NCBI GenBank assembly: GCA_026005015.1
Contig: BPKG01000005.1
Span: 1-64,000 of the forward strand
Direction: 5' to 3'
From: Burkholderiales bacterium
GTDB lineage: Bacteria > Pseudomonadota > Gammaproteobacteria > Burkholderiales > UBA6910
DNA: 64,000 bases
The notes below the pieces were generated by a model. The model was not told the origin of the DNA. It ran no database searches and saw only the letters and a list, made by a program, of their open reading frames with translations. Of the stretch, positions 35,591-48,756 are shown one piece after another. The number at the start of each line of letters is the position of its first letter. Position 1 is the stretch's first letter. A program made the translations under genes and the position numbers.

Positions 35591-36676
35591 TTACGCCGGG
35601 GTTTCCGCCATGGCTTGGAGCTGCTCGCTCTGGTGCTCGGTGGCGAGGGCATCCAGCAGCTCGTCCAGATCCCCGTCCATGATCTGGTGGATCTTGTACA
35701 GGGTGAGGTTGATGCGGTGGTCGGTCACCCGGCCCTGGGGGAAGTTGTAGGTGCGGATGCGCTCGGAGCGGTCGCCGCTGCCGATCAGGAGCCTGCGGGT
35801 GGCGGCCTGCTGGCTCTGCTGCTCCCGGAGCTGCTTGTCCTTGATCCGGGCCGCCAGGATGGCCAGCGCCTGGGCCTTGTTCTTGTGCTGGGAGCGGTCG
35901 TCCTGGCACTCCACCACGATGCCCGTGGGCAGATGGGTCACCCGCACCGCCGAGTCGGTCTTGTTCACGTGCTGGCCGCCGGCACCCGAGGCGCGGAAGG
36001 TGTCGATGCGCAGCTCCGCCGGGTTGAGGACCACGTCGCTCACCTCGTCGGCCTCCGGCATCACCGCCACCGTGGCCGCCGAGGTATGGATGCGACCCTG
36101 GGTCTCGGTGGCCGGCACCCGCTGCACCCGGTGCCCGCCGGACTCGAACTTGAGGCGGGAATAGACCCCCTTGCCCACGATCTTGGCGATGATCTCCTTG
36201 TAGCCGCCCAGCTCGCTCGCGCTCGCGCTCAGCACTTCCACTTTCCAGCCCTTACGCTCGGCATAGCGGGAGTACATGCGGAATAAGTCTCCGACGAAGA
36301 GGGCCGACTCGTCGCCCCCCGTGCCGGCGCGGATTTCCAGGAACACGTTGCGCTCGTCGTTGGGATCTTTGGGCAAGAGCATTCGCTGCAGCTCCGCCTC
36401 GATGCGGGCGATCTGCCCGCGGGCCTGCTCCAGCTCCTCTTCCGCCAGCTCCTTGAGCTCCGGGTCGCCCAGCATCGTCCGGGCGGCCTCCAGGTCCTGC
36501 TGCCGCTGGCGGTAGCCCCGGTAAAGCTCCACCAGGGGCGTCAGTTCGGCGTGCTCCCGGGCGAGCTTACGGTAGTGGTCGAGATCGGCCGCCGCATCCT
36601 CCCGGGCGAGAGCCCGGTCGATCTCCTCCAGGCGCCGCTCCAGCTTGTCCAGCCGTTCGACCAGGCTGCGCTTCAT
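35591..36676 (-). CDS. prfA: Peptide chain release factor 1
   Basis: The 361-residue RF1 reads UAA/UAG stop codons. The GGQ loop is in [16 protein letters not shown] near residue 235, and the PAT anticodon-like motif is PATETQ, which distinguishes RF1 from RF2. Coiled N-terminal domain is present. Its ATG overlaps the hemA stop by four bases. Confidence 0.96.
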   Translation of the reverse strand: MKRSLVERLDKLERRLEEIDRALAREDAAADLDHYRKLAREHAELTPLVELYRGYRQRQQDLEAARTMLGDPELKELAEEELEQARGQIARIEAELQRMLLPKDPNDERNVFLEIRAGTGGDESALFVGDLFRMYSRYAERKGWKVEVLSASASELGGYKEIIAKIVGKGVYSRLKFESGGHRVQRVPATETQGRIHTSAATVAVMPEADEVSDVVLNPAELRIDTFRASGAGGQHVNKTDSAVRVTHLPTGIVVECQDDRSQHKNKAQALAILAARIKDKQLREQQSQQAATRRLLIGSGDRSERIRTYNFPQGRVTDHRINLTLYKIHQIMDGDLDELLDALATEHQSEQLQAMAETPA

Positions 36677-37929
36677 GGGTGGGGGTGATGCATCTGGTAC
36701 AGGCGATGAACGAGCTCCAGCAGCCGCTCCCGGTCCTCGGGGGTCGCGTGGGACAGGGCGTGGCTGGGGGCATGGAGCAGCTTGTTGGTGAGGGCCCGGG
36801 ACAGGGCCTCCACCACCCGGACCGGGTCTTCGCCTCGGGCGAGGGCCTTCAGCGCCCGCTCCAGTTCGTGCCGCCGCTGGCGCTCCGCCTGGTCCCGCAG
36901 CGCCCGGATGGTCGGCACCATTTGCCGGGCCTCCAACCATTCCATGAACGAGACCACGTTGCTGTCGATGATGGCCTCTGCCTGCACCACCGCGCCCTGG
37001 CGCGCGTCCATGCCCTCCTGCACGATCTCCGCCAAGTCGTCCACGGTGTACAGGAACACGTCGTCCAGCTCGCCCACCTCGGGTTCCACGTCCCGGGGAA
37101 CGGCGAGATCCACCACGAACATGGGCCGGTGCTTGCGCGCCCGCACCGCCCGCTCCACCAGCCCCTTGCCCAGGAGGGGCAAGGGGCTAGCGGTACAGGT
37201 AATGACGATGTCGTGCAAGGCGAGGACGTCCGGCAGCTCGCTCAAGGTCACGGCCCGGCATTGCAGCCGCGCGGCCAGCGCCTCCGCCCGGTCCAGAGTG
37301 CGGCTGACCACGGTCATGCGCTGCGGCCGGTGGGCGGCGAAATGGGTGGCGCACAGGTCGATCATCTCCCCCGCGCCCACGAACAGCACCGATTGCTCGC
37401 CGATGGAGGGGAAAATCTTGAGCGCCAGGCGCACCGCCGCGGCGGCCATGGAGACGGAATTGGCGCCGATGTCGGTGCGCGTGCGCACCTCCTTCGCCAC
37501 GCTGAAGGTCCGCTGGAACAGCTTGTGCAGCAGCACCCCCAGGGTCCCCGCCTGCTCCGCCGTGCGCACCGCCTCCTTGAACTGGCCGAGGATCTGGGGC
37601 TCGCCCACCACCATGGAGTCCAGGCCGCTCGCCACACGAAAGGCGTGCTTCACCGCCTGCTCCCGGGGGAGTTGGTACAGGTAGGGCTCTAGGGCGGCGG
37701 CGGGGATGCGGTGGTAGCCCGCCAGCCAGCGCACCGCCTCGTCCGGCTGGTCGGTGCTGCAATACACCTCGGTGCGGTTACAGGTGGAAAGGATCGCGGC
37801 TTCCGTGACCGGCCGCCGCTCCACCAGGTCGCGCAGCGCATCCGTCAGCGCTTCCGTCTGGAACGCGACCTTTTCCCGCACCTCGACGGGGGCGCTCTGG
37901 TGATTGATTCCGATGGTGTACAACTGCAT
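36673..37929 (-). CDS. hemA: Glutamyl-tRNA reductase
   Basis: The 418-residue enzyme reduces glutamyl-tRNA to glutamate-1-semialdehyde, the first step of C5 heme synthesis. Catalytic Cys lies in STCNRTEVY near residue 50. The NADPH domain has [13 protein letters not shown], and the C-terminal dimer domain is helical. ATG 37927-37929 is used, as [15 protein letters not shown] is the family start. A TATAAT sequence at 37989-37994 on the minus strand is a likely -10 element of its promoter. Confidence 0.96.
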   Translation of the reverse strand: MQLYTIGINHQSAPVEVREKVAFQTEALTDALRDLVERRPVTEAAILSTCNRTEVYCSTDQPDEAVRWLAGYHRIPAAALEPYLYQLPREQAVKHAFRVASGLDSMVVGEPQILGQFKEAVRTAEQAGTLGVLLHKLFQRTFSVAKEVRTRTDIGANSVSMAAAAVRLALKIFPSIGEQSVLFVGAGEMIDLCATHFAAHRPQRMTVVSRTLDRAEALAARLQCRAVTLSELPDVLALHDIVITCTASPLPLLGKGLVERAVRARKHRPMFVVDLAVPRDVEPEVGELDDVFLYTVDDLAEIVQEGMDARQGAVVQAEAIIDSNVVSFMEWLEARQMVPTIRALRDQAERQRRHELERALKALARGEDPVRVVEALSRALTNKLLHAPSHALSHATPEDRERLLELVHRLYQMHHPHP

Positions 37930-38058
37930 GGCCCCGCCGGCGGGCACGAAACGCCTCGCCGGCGCTCCGAAAATGCAAAAAGTGATTGATTATAGTATGG
38001 GAACATCCGGGGCGCACCAGCAGGACGGGGGGCCTTGGCGGGCCGCAGGCGCCGGCGC

Positions 38059-40483
38059 TCAGGCGCCCGGCCGAGCCGGGACCGACAGGCCGAGGGGCGG
38101 GCGGAGCTTTTCGGGCAGCCCCCGCCCCATGCGGGCCCGATGCCCGCAATAATGGGCCAGTTTCTCGCCCGCGAGGACCAGGGTCTTGCTCTTTCCGCTG
38201 CGGGGCGCGACGCCGCTGACCGAGAGCTCCTGCTGGTCCGACACCGCCACCGCGGCGAGCTTTTCGTCCGTCTCCAGCCCCATGACGATCACTCCCCCGG
38301 CCCCGGGCCAGGCGCTTCATCTCGGCGATGGAAAAGAGGAGCAGCCGCCCCCGCTCCGAGAGGGCCGCCACGTAGTTGCCCGGGGAGTCCTCGAAGACGA
38401 AGGGCGCGATGGGGGCCTCCCCCGGTTCCAGCGCCATGAACTCGCGCCCGGCCCGGCGGGTGGACACCATGTCGCCGAGGGTGGTGATGAAGCCGTAGCC
38501 GCCGCTTCCCGCCACCAGCACCCGGGTGTCCGGCCTGCCCGCTACGCAGTGCAGGATACGGCCGCCTGCCTGCACCTCCACCAGGGAGGAGGCGGGCGCG
38601 CCGTCGCCCCGGGCGCTCGGCAGCTCCGAGGCCTGCACGGTGTAGGCCCGTCCGTTGGAGTCGAGGAACACCACCGGGTCCACGGTGCGGCAGCGGATCA
38701 GGGCGGCCAGGGAATCGCCTTCCTTGAAGGAGAGGGCGGAGGCGTCCACTTCCCAGCCCTGGCGGCTGCGCACCCAGCCGTTGCGGGAAAAGATCACCGT
38801 CACCGGCTCGTCGATGACGGGGGCGGCGACCGCCGCCTTTTCGGTGGCCTCGATGAGGGTTCGGCGCCCGTCGCCGTAGGTCTTGGCGTCGGCCTCGATC
38901 TCCTTGACCACCAGGTTCTCCAGGGCCCGCCGGCTCGCCAGCACCTTCTCCAGCGTCTCCCGCTCCTTGCGCAGCTCCTCCAGCTCTTTCTCCACCTTGA
39001 GGTGCTCGAGCTTGGCGAGCTGGCGCAGCCGGATCTCCAGGATGTCCTCCGCCTGGCGCTCGGTGAGCTTGAACGCCTTAATGAGCTCGGCCTTGGGATC
39101 GTCGGCGGCCCGGATGATCTTGATCACCTTGTCCACGTGGAGCAGCACCAGCATGCGCCCTTGCAGCACGTGGATGCGCTCCAACACCTGCGCCAGCCGG
39201 TGCCGCGTGCGCCGGGTCACCGTGGCGAGGCGGAACTCGAGCCACTCGGCGAGCGCCTGCTTCAGCGACTTGGTGGCGGGCCGCCCGTCCAGCCCCACCA
39301 TGGTGAGATTCAGGGAGACGTTGGTCTCCAGGCTGGTCTTGGCCAGCAGCAGGTTCACGAACTCGGTCTCGTCGACGCGGGAAGTCTTGGGCTCGAACAC
39401 CAGCCGCACCGGGTGGGCCCGGTCGGACTCGTCCCGGGCCCGGTCCAGCATGGAGAGCATGAGCTGCTTCTCCCGCACCTGCTCCGGCGCCAGGGACTTC
39501 TTGCCTGGCTTGGGCTGGGGATTGGTGATGGCCTCGATTTCCTCCAGCACCTTGCGGGCGGAGGTGCCGGGCGGCAGCTCGTGCACCACCACCTGCCACT
39601 GGCCCCGGGCCAGGCGCTCGATTGTCCAGCGCGCCCGCACCCGGATCGTTCCCCGCCCCGTTTCGTAGGCCTGCTTGAGCTCCTCGGGCGGGGTAATGAT
39701 CTGGGCGCCTCCAGGGAAGTCGGGGCCCGGGACGTACTGCATGAGCTCTTCCACGCCGAGCCCGGGATCGCGGATCAGGGCAATCGCCGCGCGCGCCACC
39801 TCGTTCAGGTTGTGGCTGGGGATCTCGGTGGCCATGCCCACCGCGATGCCCGAGGCGCCGTTCAAGAGCACCACGGGAAGACGCGCCGGCAATACCTTAG
39901 GCTCGGTGCGGGTGCCGTCGTAGTTGGGCACCAGGTCCACCGTGCCCTGGTCCACCTCGGCGAGCAGCACCTCGGCGAACCGGGTGAGCCGCGCCTCCGT
40001 GTAGCGGTAGGCGGCGGGGTCGTCCCCGTCCCGGGAACCGAAGTTGCCCTCCCCGTCGATCAGGGGGTAGCGCAGGGTCCAGTCCTGGGCTTGGCGCACC
40101 AGGGCGTCGTACACCGACGCGTCGCCGTGGGGATGGTACTTCCCGAGGACATCGCCCACCACCGCAGCGGACTTGGTGCGCTTGGCGCCGGAGCGCAGCC
40201 CCGCCTCCCACATGGCGTAGAGGATTCGGCCCTGCACCGGCTTCTGCCCGTCGGCGAGCCGGGGCAGCGCCCGGTCCTTGACCGTGGCGACGGCGTACTG
40301 CAGGTACTGGGTCGATGCATATCTGCCCAGGGGCAGGGCATCGCCGGGCTCGCCCTCCAGGGGGGCGAAGGAGGGCGGCAGCCTCCCGCCGCCCGACCCG
40401 CCGGCCGGAGGCGAGCCCTTGGGTTTCGGTTTTTCCCCGACGACGGTCGCGCCGCCTTCGAACAGCTCCGACTGGTTTCCCAT
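38059..40483 (-). CDS. parC: DNA topoisomerase IV subunit A (one frameshift)
   Basis: The subunit of about 800 residues decatenates chromosomes with ParE. The catalytic Tyr region ([11 protein letters not shown]), [17 protein letters not shown] and the C-terminal beta-propeller are present. Near 38300 the frame shifts in a run of five G; removing one A from GGGGGAGTG restores continuity into [16 protein letters not shown]. ParC is essential, so the shift is probably an assembly error. parE ends 25 bases upstream. Confidence 0.93.
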
Positions 40484-40508
40484 CCAAGCCTTCCTTACTC
40501 TTCGGCCC

Positions 40509-42497
40509 TCACGTGATGTCCGCCTCCACCAGGTTGCCGTAAGCCTCCATCCACTCCCGGCGCTGGGCGGCGTTTTCCCGGGCCATCATCATGTTGAAGA
40601 CGGAAAGGGACTCCTGCAGCTCGGCCCCGGCGAGGCTGACCGGCAGCACGCGGCGCGTGTCCGGATTGAGGGTCGTCTCCCAGAGCTGCTCCGGGTTCAT
40701 CTCCCCCAGGCCCTTGAAACGGCTCACCGTCCAACTCCCGGGGCGCACGCCCTCGTCGGCGAGCTTCGCGAGCAGCGATTCCAGCTCGGCGTCGTCCAGG
40801 GCGTAGAGCTTGCGCGCCGGGCGGCCCTTGCCCTGGGCCGGCACGTCGACGCGGTACAGGGGCGGCCGGGCCACGTACACGTGGCCGCCCTCGATCAGCT
40901 TGGGGAAATGGCGGAAGAAGAGGGTCAAGAGCAGCACCTGGATGTGGGCCCCGTCCACGTCCGCATCCGCCAGGATGATGATGCGCTTGTAGCGCAGCCC
41001 CGAAAGATCCACCGCGTCGCCGGGCTTGTGGTGATCGACGCCGATGGCCAGCGCGATGGCCTCGATCTCCTTGTTGGAGTAGAGAGTATGGGGATCGTCC
41101 TGCCAGGTGTTCTTCGGTTTGCCCTTGAGGGGCAGCACCGCCTGGAACTCCTTGTCCCGGGCCTGCTTGGCCGAGCCGCCTGCGGAATCGCCTTCCACGA
41201 TGAAGAGCTCGCTGCGCTCCGGGTCGTCGCTGGCGCAATCGGTGAGCTTGCCGGGCAGCACCGCCACGCCGGAGCTCTTGCGCCGCTCCACCTTCTGCGC
41301 CGCCCGGGTGCGGGCCTGGGCCTGGCGGATCGCCAGCTCGGCGATGCGCCTGCCTTCCTCCACGTGCTGGTTGAGCCACAGCTCGAAGGGGTCGCGCACC
41401 ATCTGGGCCACGAGCTTCACCGCATCGCGGGAGATCAGCTCGTTCTTCACCTGGCCCTTGAACTGGGGATCCAGCATCTTGACCGCCAGCACGTAGGAGG
41501 CGCGGGACCACACGTCCTCCGGCACCACCTTCAAGCCGCGGCTGCCCATGGAGTGCAGGTCGATGAAGTTCCTAACCGCCTGGTAGACCCCTTCCCGCAG
41601 ACCCGCCACATGGGTGCCGCCGTGGCGCGTGGGGATCATGTTGACGTAGGACTCGGTGACGGTTTCGCCCTCGGCGGTCCAGGCGATGGCCCACAGGGCC
41701 CCCTCTCCTTCCGCGAAGCTGTCGGACTCGGACTGGGCGGTGATGTAGCGCTCGCCGTAGAAGGGCGCGGCGACGGGCCCGAGCCCGGCCATGGCCTCGG
41801 CGAAGTAGCCCCGGATCCCCTCCGGGAAGTGCCACTCGGTAGTCTCGATTCGGCCCTTCTTCTCGATCCCCAAGGTGAAGCGCACGCCGGGCAGCAACAT
41901 GGCCTTGGCGCGCAGCAGTGCCACGATCTGCTGGACGTCGATCTTCGGCGAGTCGAAATACTTGGCATCGGGCCAGAAGCGCACCCGGGTCCCGGTCTCC
42001 CGGGGCCCCACGGCGGCGATTTTCCGCAAGGGCTCCTTCACCTGGCCGTTGTCGGCGAACACGATGCGGTAGTGGCCGCCGTCCCGCTTCACCTCCACCT
42101 CGAGCCGCCGGGACAGGGCGTTGGACACGCACACGCCGACCCCGTGGAGCCCCCCGGCGATGCGGTAGGCCGCGTCCTTGTCGGTCTTGCGGAACTTGCC
42201 GCCGGAATGCAACGTGGTGAAGATCACCTGCACCGCCGGCACCTTTTTCTTGGGGTGGACGTCGATGGGAATGCCCCGGCCGTCGTCCTCCACGGTGGCG
42301 GAGCCGTCCTCGTGCAGGATCACCGAGACGCGCTTCGCGAACCCGGCGAGCCCCTCGTCGGCGGCGTTGTCGATCACCTCCACCAGGGCGTGGTTGGGGT
42401 TCTGGGGATCGGTGTACATCCCCGGCCGATGGAGGATCGGCGACAGATCCTCCAGGATCTCGATGTCCTTTGCGCTGTAGCCCGCGTCCTTGGCCAT
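40509..42497 (-). CDS. parE: DNA topoisomerase IV subunit B
   Basis: The 662-residue ATPase subunit has the GHKL N-box [28 protein letters not shown], the [20 protein letters not shown], the DADVDGAHI acidic cluster and the ending [12 protein letters not shown] 42495-42497 is preferred over one three codons upstream. The order parE-parC is common in betaproteobacteria. Confidence 0.96.
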   Translation of the reverse strand: MAKDAGYSAKDIEILEDLSPILHRPGMYTDPQNPNHALVEVIDNAADEGLAGFAKRVSVILHEDGSATVEDDGRGIPIDVHPKKKVPAVQVIFTTLHSGGKFRKTDKDAAYRIAGGLHGVGVCVSNALSRRLEVEVKRDGGHYRIVFADNGQVKEPLRKIAAVGPRETGTRVRFWPDAKYFDSPKIDVQQIVALLRAKAMLLPGVRFTLGIEKKGRIETTEWHFPEGIRGYFAEAMAGLGPVAAPFYGERYITAQSESDSFAEGEGALWAIAWTAEGETVTESYVNMIPTRHGGTHVAGLREGVYQAVRNFIDLHSMGSRGLKVVPEDVWSRASYVLAVKMLDPQFKGQVKNELISRDAVKLVAQMVRDPFELWLNQHVEEGRRIAELAIRQAQARTRAAQKVERRKSSGVAVLPGKLTDCASDDPERSELFIVEGDSAGGSAKQARDKEFQAVLPLKGKPKNTWQDDPHTLYSNKEIEAIALAIGVDHHKPGDAVDLSGLRYKRIIILADADVDGAHIQVLLLTLFFRHFPKLIEGGHVYVARPPLYRVDVPAQGKGRPARKLYALDDAELESLLAKLADEGVRPGSWTVSRFKGLGEMNPEQLWETTLNPDTRRVLPVSLAGAELQESLSVFNMMMARENAAQRREWMEAYGNLVEADIT

Positions 42498-42506
42498 GAT
42501 GGTCAA

Positions 42507-42848
42507 TCGCTTCCCCGCCGCTCCGCGGAAAGGCTCAAGCCGCCATTCAGGAAGCGAAAAAGGCTTGCCGACTTTCGGGATCGCGCAAGCCTTGGGTGTT
42601 CCGCGTCGTCAATGGGAGAAAACCGCTTTGTCGTTTAGGGTTCTCCTTGCCCGCGCCCCTCGACCACGGAGCGTTCGGCGCGAAATTATGGCACAGTGCG
42701 GAAAAGCCTGTCACGCTGGGGCCACCGCCTTGAACCCGCGGCTCCGGAATACCATATAGAATCGAGATAGAATCAGGATACCCACGGAGGAGTGAAGGAG
42801 CGGAAGTTGCTTCGATCATCCCGATTCTCGGGTCAGGGAGAACATACC
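42507..42848. other. Intergenic region between parE and the host-attachment-family gene
   Basis: About 340 bases without a supported gene between divergent genes. AGGCTTGC and GCAAGCCT (42569-42592) form an eight-base dyad. The AT-rich stretch 42752-42785 (ATATAGAATCGAGATAGAATC) is the best place for the promoter of the downstream gene. Nothing else recognised. Confidence 0.4.
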
Positions 42849-43299
42849 ATGCGAAAAATGTGGATCCTGGTGGCCGACAAGGCCAAGGCGCGCATCTTTC
42901 TGGCCGAAAAACCCCTGGGACCCCTCACCGAGCTGGAGGCACTGGTGCATCCGGAGAGCAGGCTGCACGCCCGGGAGCTGGTCTCGGACGTCCCCGGGCG
43001 TACCTTCGACCGCAGCGGCGAGGGGCGCCACGCCAAGGAGCCCAACGTGGACCCCAAGGAAACCGAGGCCATCAAGTTCGCCATCGAGATCGCCGAGCCG
43101 CCTCGACGCCGCCCGGGTGCGGGGCGAGTTCGACCGGCTCGGACTGGTGGCCGCCCCCGAGTTCCTGGGCCTGCTGCGGGAGCGGCTCACGCCGGAGACC
43201 CGGGCCCTGGTGGAGTTCGAGATCGACAAGGATTTGATGCACCTGCGGCCCCAGGAGATCAGAGCCCGGCTGCCGGAGCGGTTGTTCTCGGCCGTGTAG
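42849..43299 (+). CDS. Host attachment family protein (one frameshift)
   Basis: The protein of about 149 residues starts MRKMWILVADKAKARIFLAEK, the signature of the small family annotated as required for attachment to host cells. Real function is unclear and it occurs in free-living bacteria. An extra C near 43100 shifts the frame; correcting GAGCCGCCTC gives IEIAERLDAARVRGEFDRLGLV, which continues to the stop at 43299. The ATG lies downstream of AGGGAGA. Confidence 0.8.
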
Positions 43300-43339
43300 C
43301 GCCGCCTCCACCGGACCGATTCCCCAGGCGTTCCCTATC

Positions 43340-44572
43340 ATGAACAAGCAAAAGGTTCTGGTGGCCGATCTTCGTCCCGGAATGTTCGTGTGCGAGCTGG
43401 ATCGCCCCTGGCTCGAGACGCCTTTTCCCTTGCAAGGCCTGCTGATCGAGAGCAGGGAGCAGATCGAGGCACTGGAACGCTACTGCACCTACGTCTACAT
43501 CGATCCCCTCAAAGGCTCGAGCGGCCAAGACGGCCCCGCGCCGAGACAGGCCGCGGTCTCCTCCGCCGCCCCGGGCGTCAAAGCGGCGAGCGCCTCCCAC
43601 CCGGTCCCCGGGAACGTGTTGTACGAGGAACAGGCAAGCGTGGAGGAGGAGTTCCCGCGGGCGGAGCCCATCCGCCAGACCCTCTACACTCTGATGCAGG
43701 AGGTCCAGCAGGAGATCCGCAACGGGCGCATGCTGGAGACCTCGAAGCTCAAGCAAGCGCTGGGCGACATGGTGGACAGCGTGATCCGTAACCCCAACGC
43801 GCTCCTGCTGCTCACCCGCCTCAAGGCCAAAGACGCCACGTTGCTGGGACACTCCATCGACGCGGCCATCTGCCTCCTGGCGTTCGGCCGCCACCTGGGC
43901 CTGCACCGGGACGAATTGCAACTGCTGGGGCTCGGTGGCCTGCTCTACGACGTCGGCAAGATCCGGCTGCCAGAAGAGGTCCTCGCCAAGAAGGGGCGCA
44001 TGAGCGCCGAGGAGCTCAGACTCATGAAGGGTCACGTGCAGTACGGGGTCGAGATCCTCAGCGCCACGCCCGGCATGCCGCCGGAGGTGATCGAAATGGC
44101 GGCGACCCACCACGAAAGGGAAGACGGAAGCGGCTACCCGGAAGGATTGGGCGGCGACCAGGTCGGGCCGTTCGGGAAGATGGCCGCCATCGTGGACTGC
44201 TTCCAGGAGTTGACCAGCGATCGCCTGCCGGTGCCTCCCGTACCCCACGCCGTGGCGCTGCAAATGATGCACCAATGGCGCCACCAGCTCTTCAACGGCT
44301 ACCTGGTGGAGGAGTTCATCCAGTGCCTGGGAGCGTACCCAGCGGGCAGTCTGGTGGAGCTGAGCACGGGAGAGGTGGCCGTAGTGGCGGCGTCCAATCC
44401 GGGCAACCGCCTGAAGCCCCGCGTCATCCTGGTCCTCGATGCGGACAAGAGGCCTTATCCGGCCAAGGAGCTCGTCGACCTCGGCGCGGAGGCGCCGGGC
44501 TCCCGGGAAATCAAGCGCGCGCTGCAACCGGGGACCTACGGCGTCAACCCCGAGGACTGCTTCCGCCGTTAG
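43340..44572 (+). CDS. HD-GYP domain protein with DUF3391-type N-terminus; HD motif changed to YD
   Basis: The 410-residue protein has an N-terminal domain (VADLRPGMFVCELDRPWL) and an HD-GYP domain from about residue 160. HD-GYP proteins degrade cyclic di-GMP. The GYP signature is intact (HHEREDGSGYPEG, 257-269), as are H171, H232 and D286. The metal-binding HD pair, however, reads Y203-D204 in LLYDVGKI. One metal ligand is therefore missing, and activity may be altered or lost. No GGDEF partner is near. It starts 41 bases after the host-attachment gene. Confidence 0.88.
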   Translation: MNKQKVLVADLRPGMFVCELDRPWLETPFPLQGLLIESREQIEALERYCTYVYIDPLKGSSGQDGPAPRQAAVSSAAPGVKAASASHPVPGNVLYEEQASVEEEFPRAEPIRQTLYTLMQEVQQEIRNGRMLETSKLKQALGDMVDSVIRNPNALLLLTRLKAKDATLLGHSIDAAICLLAFGRHLGLHRDELQLLGLGGLLYDVGKIRLPEEVLAKKGRMSAEELRLMKGHVQYGVEILSATPGMPPEVIEMAATHHEREDGSGYPEGLGGDQVGPFGKMAAIVDCFQELTSDRLPVPPVPHAVALQMMHQWRHQLFNGYLVEEFIQCLGAYPAGSLVELSTGEVAVVAASNPGNRLKPRVILVLDADKRPYPAKELVDLGAEAPGSREIKRALQPGTYGVNPEDCFRR

Positions 44573-44633
44573 CTGCGTCTGCCCCACGGGCGGAACGGAC
44601 CGGAACCAGACAGAAGGTAGAAGGAGTCCGGCG

Positions 44634-44912
44634 ATGCTCGAGTTCCGATTGATCAGCCCGGAAGAGCGGGAGGCGTTCATCGCCGCCCTGCGTCGGCACG
44701 GCTGGCGCCCGGAAGACTTCACCCTCACGGAACAGCCTCTGGATCCCGCGACCGCGGAGGTGGAGGCGGAAACGGGGGAAGTCGCCGTCGCCTGCACCCG
44801 CAACCACCGGGTGGCGGTGTACCCCGTGGGGCGCGGATCCAGTTGGGTGTCGGACTTCGCCGACGACCTGCGCGCCGGCAGGTTCGGTTCGCCGACGGGT
44901 GGGATGGCGTGA
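44634..44912 (+). CDS. Conserved hypothetical small protein
   Basis: The 92-residue acidic protein starts MLEFRLISPEEREAFIAALRR and has an alternating strand/helix look with ACTRNHRVAVYPVG in the middle. No signal peptide or membrane segment is seen. GAAGGAGT lies before ATG 44634, and the gene is 61 bases after the HD-GYP gene, so both may share a transcript. I do not recognise the family. Confidence 0.55.
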   Translation: MLEFRLISPEEREAFIAALRRHGWRPEDFTLTEQPLDPATAEVEAETGEVAVACTRNHRVAVYPVGRGSSWVSDFADDLRAGRFGSPTGGMA

Positions 44913-45142
44913 ACTCGCCGCCCGGCCGCGGGCAAGCCCGGCCGCGGAGGGAACGGGCTTTGGCCGGTGAGGGAAGGGCCGCAGGGGCGGGACGGAAATG
45001 GAAGCGGAACCCGTTATTTTCCTCATCCGGGGACCGATGACCTCCCTGCCCGATCAGCGAGAGAAAATCCTTGAATTTTCGGTCTAATGGTCAACGAGCC
45101 ATTGACCGCTGGCTTTTGTTTTGCCGCAGAATTGCTATTGCA

Positions 45143-46048
45143 TCAAACCGGCGCCACTCCGGCGGGCAATGCGGATTTGAGCGTTTCGGCCAGGCGCTCG
45201 AAGGTCTCCGGCAGCGGCGCTCTCCTGCGCCACACCAGGCCGATCGTGCGTCCTGGCGCGGGTTTCCTGAATGGCCGGCTTTCCACGCTTTTCCGGCTCG
45301 CGCGTGGTCCCGTGTCGATCGCCAAGGCCGGCAGCAGCGTCACGCCCAGCCCCATGCCCACCATCTGGCGCAGGGTCTCCAAGCTGGTGGCGCGCACCTC
45401 CTCGCGAATGCCGGCACGGACGCCACATATGTCGAGGGCCTGGTCGCGCAGGCAGTGGCCTTCGTCGAGCAGCAGCAGCTTCTCTCGGGCTAGATCAGCA
45501 ACCCTCACCATGTCGCTTGCCGCTAGCGCGTGGCCGGCGGGAATCGCGGCATAAAAAGGCTCGTAGAACAACGGCGCGATCCTGAGGTTGTCGTCGCCCA
45601 CCGGCAACGCCAGAAGCCCCGCGTCGAGCCGGCCATCGAGCAAATGAGCGATGATCTGCGGTGTCATTTCCTCGCGCAGCAACAGGCGCAGTTTCGGATG
45701 CTTTTTGTGCACCAGCGTAAGCGCGTGAGGCAAGTAGTAGGGCCCGAGCGTGGGAATGACGCCAAGACGGAGCGTGCGCGCCATCGGGTCCTGGGCATGG
45801 CGGGCGAGTTCGCGGATGCGCTCCGCCTCCTCGACGATCCTGCGCGCCGCCGCGAGGATTTCGCGGCCGATGGGGGTGGGCGTCACGCGTCTCACGCTGC
45901 GGTCAAACAACGTAACCCCAAGGAAATTCTCCAGTTTCTTGATCTGGGTGGACAGCGTGGACTGGCTAATGGAGCAGGCTTCGGCCGCGCGACCGAAATG
46001 GCCGTGCTCGGCCAGCGCGACAAGGTATTTCAACTCCTGAAGTGTCAT
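45143..46048 (-). CDS. oxyR: Hydrogen-peroxide-sensing LysR-type regulator
   Basis: The 301-residue LysR regulator has the DNA-binding domain (ELKYLVALAEHGHFGRAAEACSISQSTLSTQI) and the two redox cysteines in EGHCLRDQALDICG, the OxyR hallmark. Oxidation forms a disulfide that activates transcription. It is divergent from katG across 121 bases. AT-rich sequence with ATTCTAAACGATTCAT between them probably holds its binding sites, so it should control katG and itself. Confidence 0.94.
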   Translation of the reverse strand: MTLQELKYLVALAEHGHFGRAAEACSISQSTLSTQIKKLENFLGVTLFDRSVRRVTPTPIGREILAAARRIVEEAERIRELARHAQDPMARTLRLGVIPTLGPYYLPHALTLVHKKHPKLRLLLREEMTPQIIAHLLDGRLDAGLLALPVGDDNLRIAPLFYEPFYAAIPAGHALAASDMVRVADLAREKLLLLDEGHCLRDQALDICGVRAGIREEVRATSLETLRQMVGMGLGVTLLPALAIDTGPRASRKSVESRPFRKPAPGRTIGLVWRRRAPLPETFERLAETLKSALPAGVAPV

Positions 46049-46160
46049 GCGCTGCCGTTCGATTCCATCAATGGAAATATTCTAAACGATTCATTAGACA
46101 AATTCTCAACCATGGCTTTCAATACGTTTACTCCACCGTGGAGTCGTAGTCCTACTATGA

Positions 46161-48362
<2,202 letters not shown>

Positions 48363-48482
48363 GCAAGACGCACGATCCCGGCCGGCTACCGCAAGGCGGC
48401 CGTCCGGGAACTGGCTCTACGCGACGGCTTTGCCGATGCCCTGGGCCCGGACGGAAGCCCGTGGGAGAAGCTGACCTGTATA

Positions 48483-48558
<76 letters not shown>

Positions 48559-48580
48559 CACTTCGTATCACCGACTGCTG

Positions 48581-48718
48581 GCACGCGGATTTTAACTCCG
48601 GCCGCTCGGCTCGCGCCTCGCTTCACATCGCGTGCGCGATGTGAGCCTTCGTTGCGGCTGGCCCGCGCCGCGGGCAAGCCGTCAGTCCGCTGCTCTACCA
48701 ACTGAGCGACTTGGTTCG
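48581..48718 (-). pseudogene. Degenerate tRNA-Phe-like copy interrupted in the anticodon loop
   Basis: TCAGTCCGCTGCTCTACCAA and the next bases CTGAGC (48681-48706), and CACGCGGATTTT (48581-48592), repeat the adjacent tRNA-Phe exactly. They are split by 88 foreign bases at the anticodon loop. The insert contains a perfect ten-base hairpin (48622-48643). The acceptor and T arms have lost pairing, so this is not a working tRNA. Confidence 0.6.
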
Positions 48719-48756
48719 CGGAAAGGCAAAATTATACCGGGAATCCTCGTGGCGGG

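Noticed and set aside
38186-40516. Long + strand frame opposite parC (about 770 codons), and a similar one opposite parE
   Set aside because: Both lie entirely antisense to topoisomerase IV genes and have the biased composition of shadow frames.
48593-48680. Group I intron in the split tRNA copy
   Set aside because: At 88 bases it is far shorter than known tRNA group I introns, no catalytic core elements are seen and the tRNA arms no longer pair.
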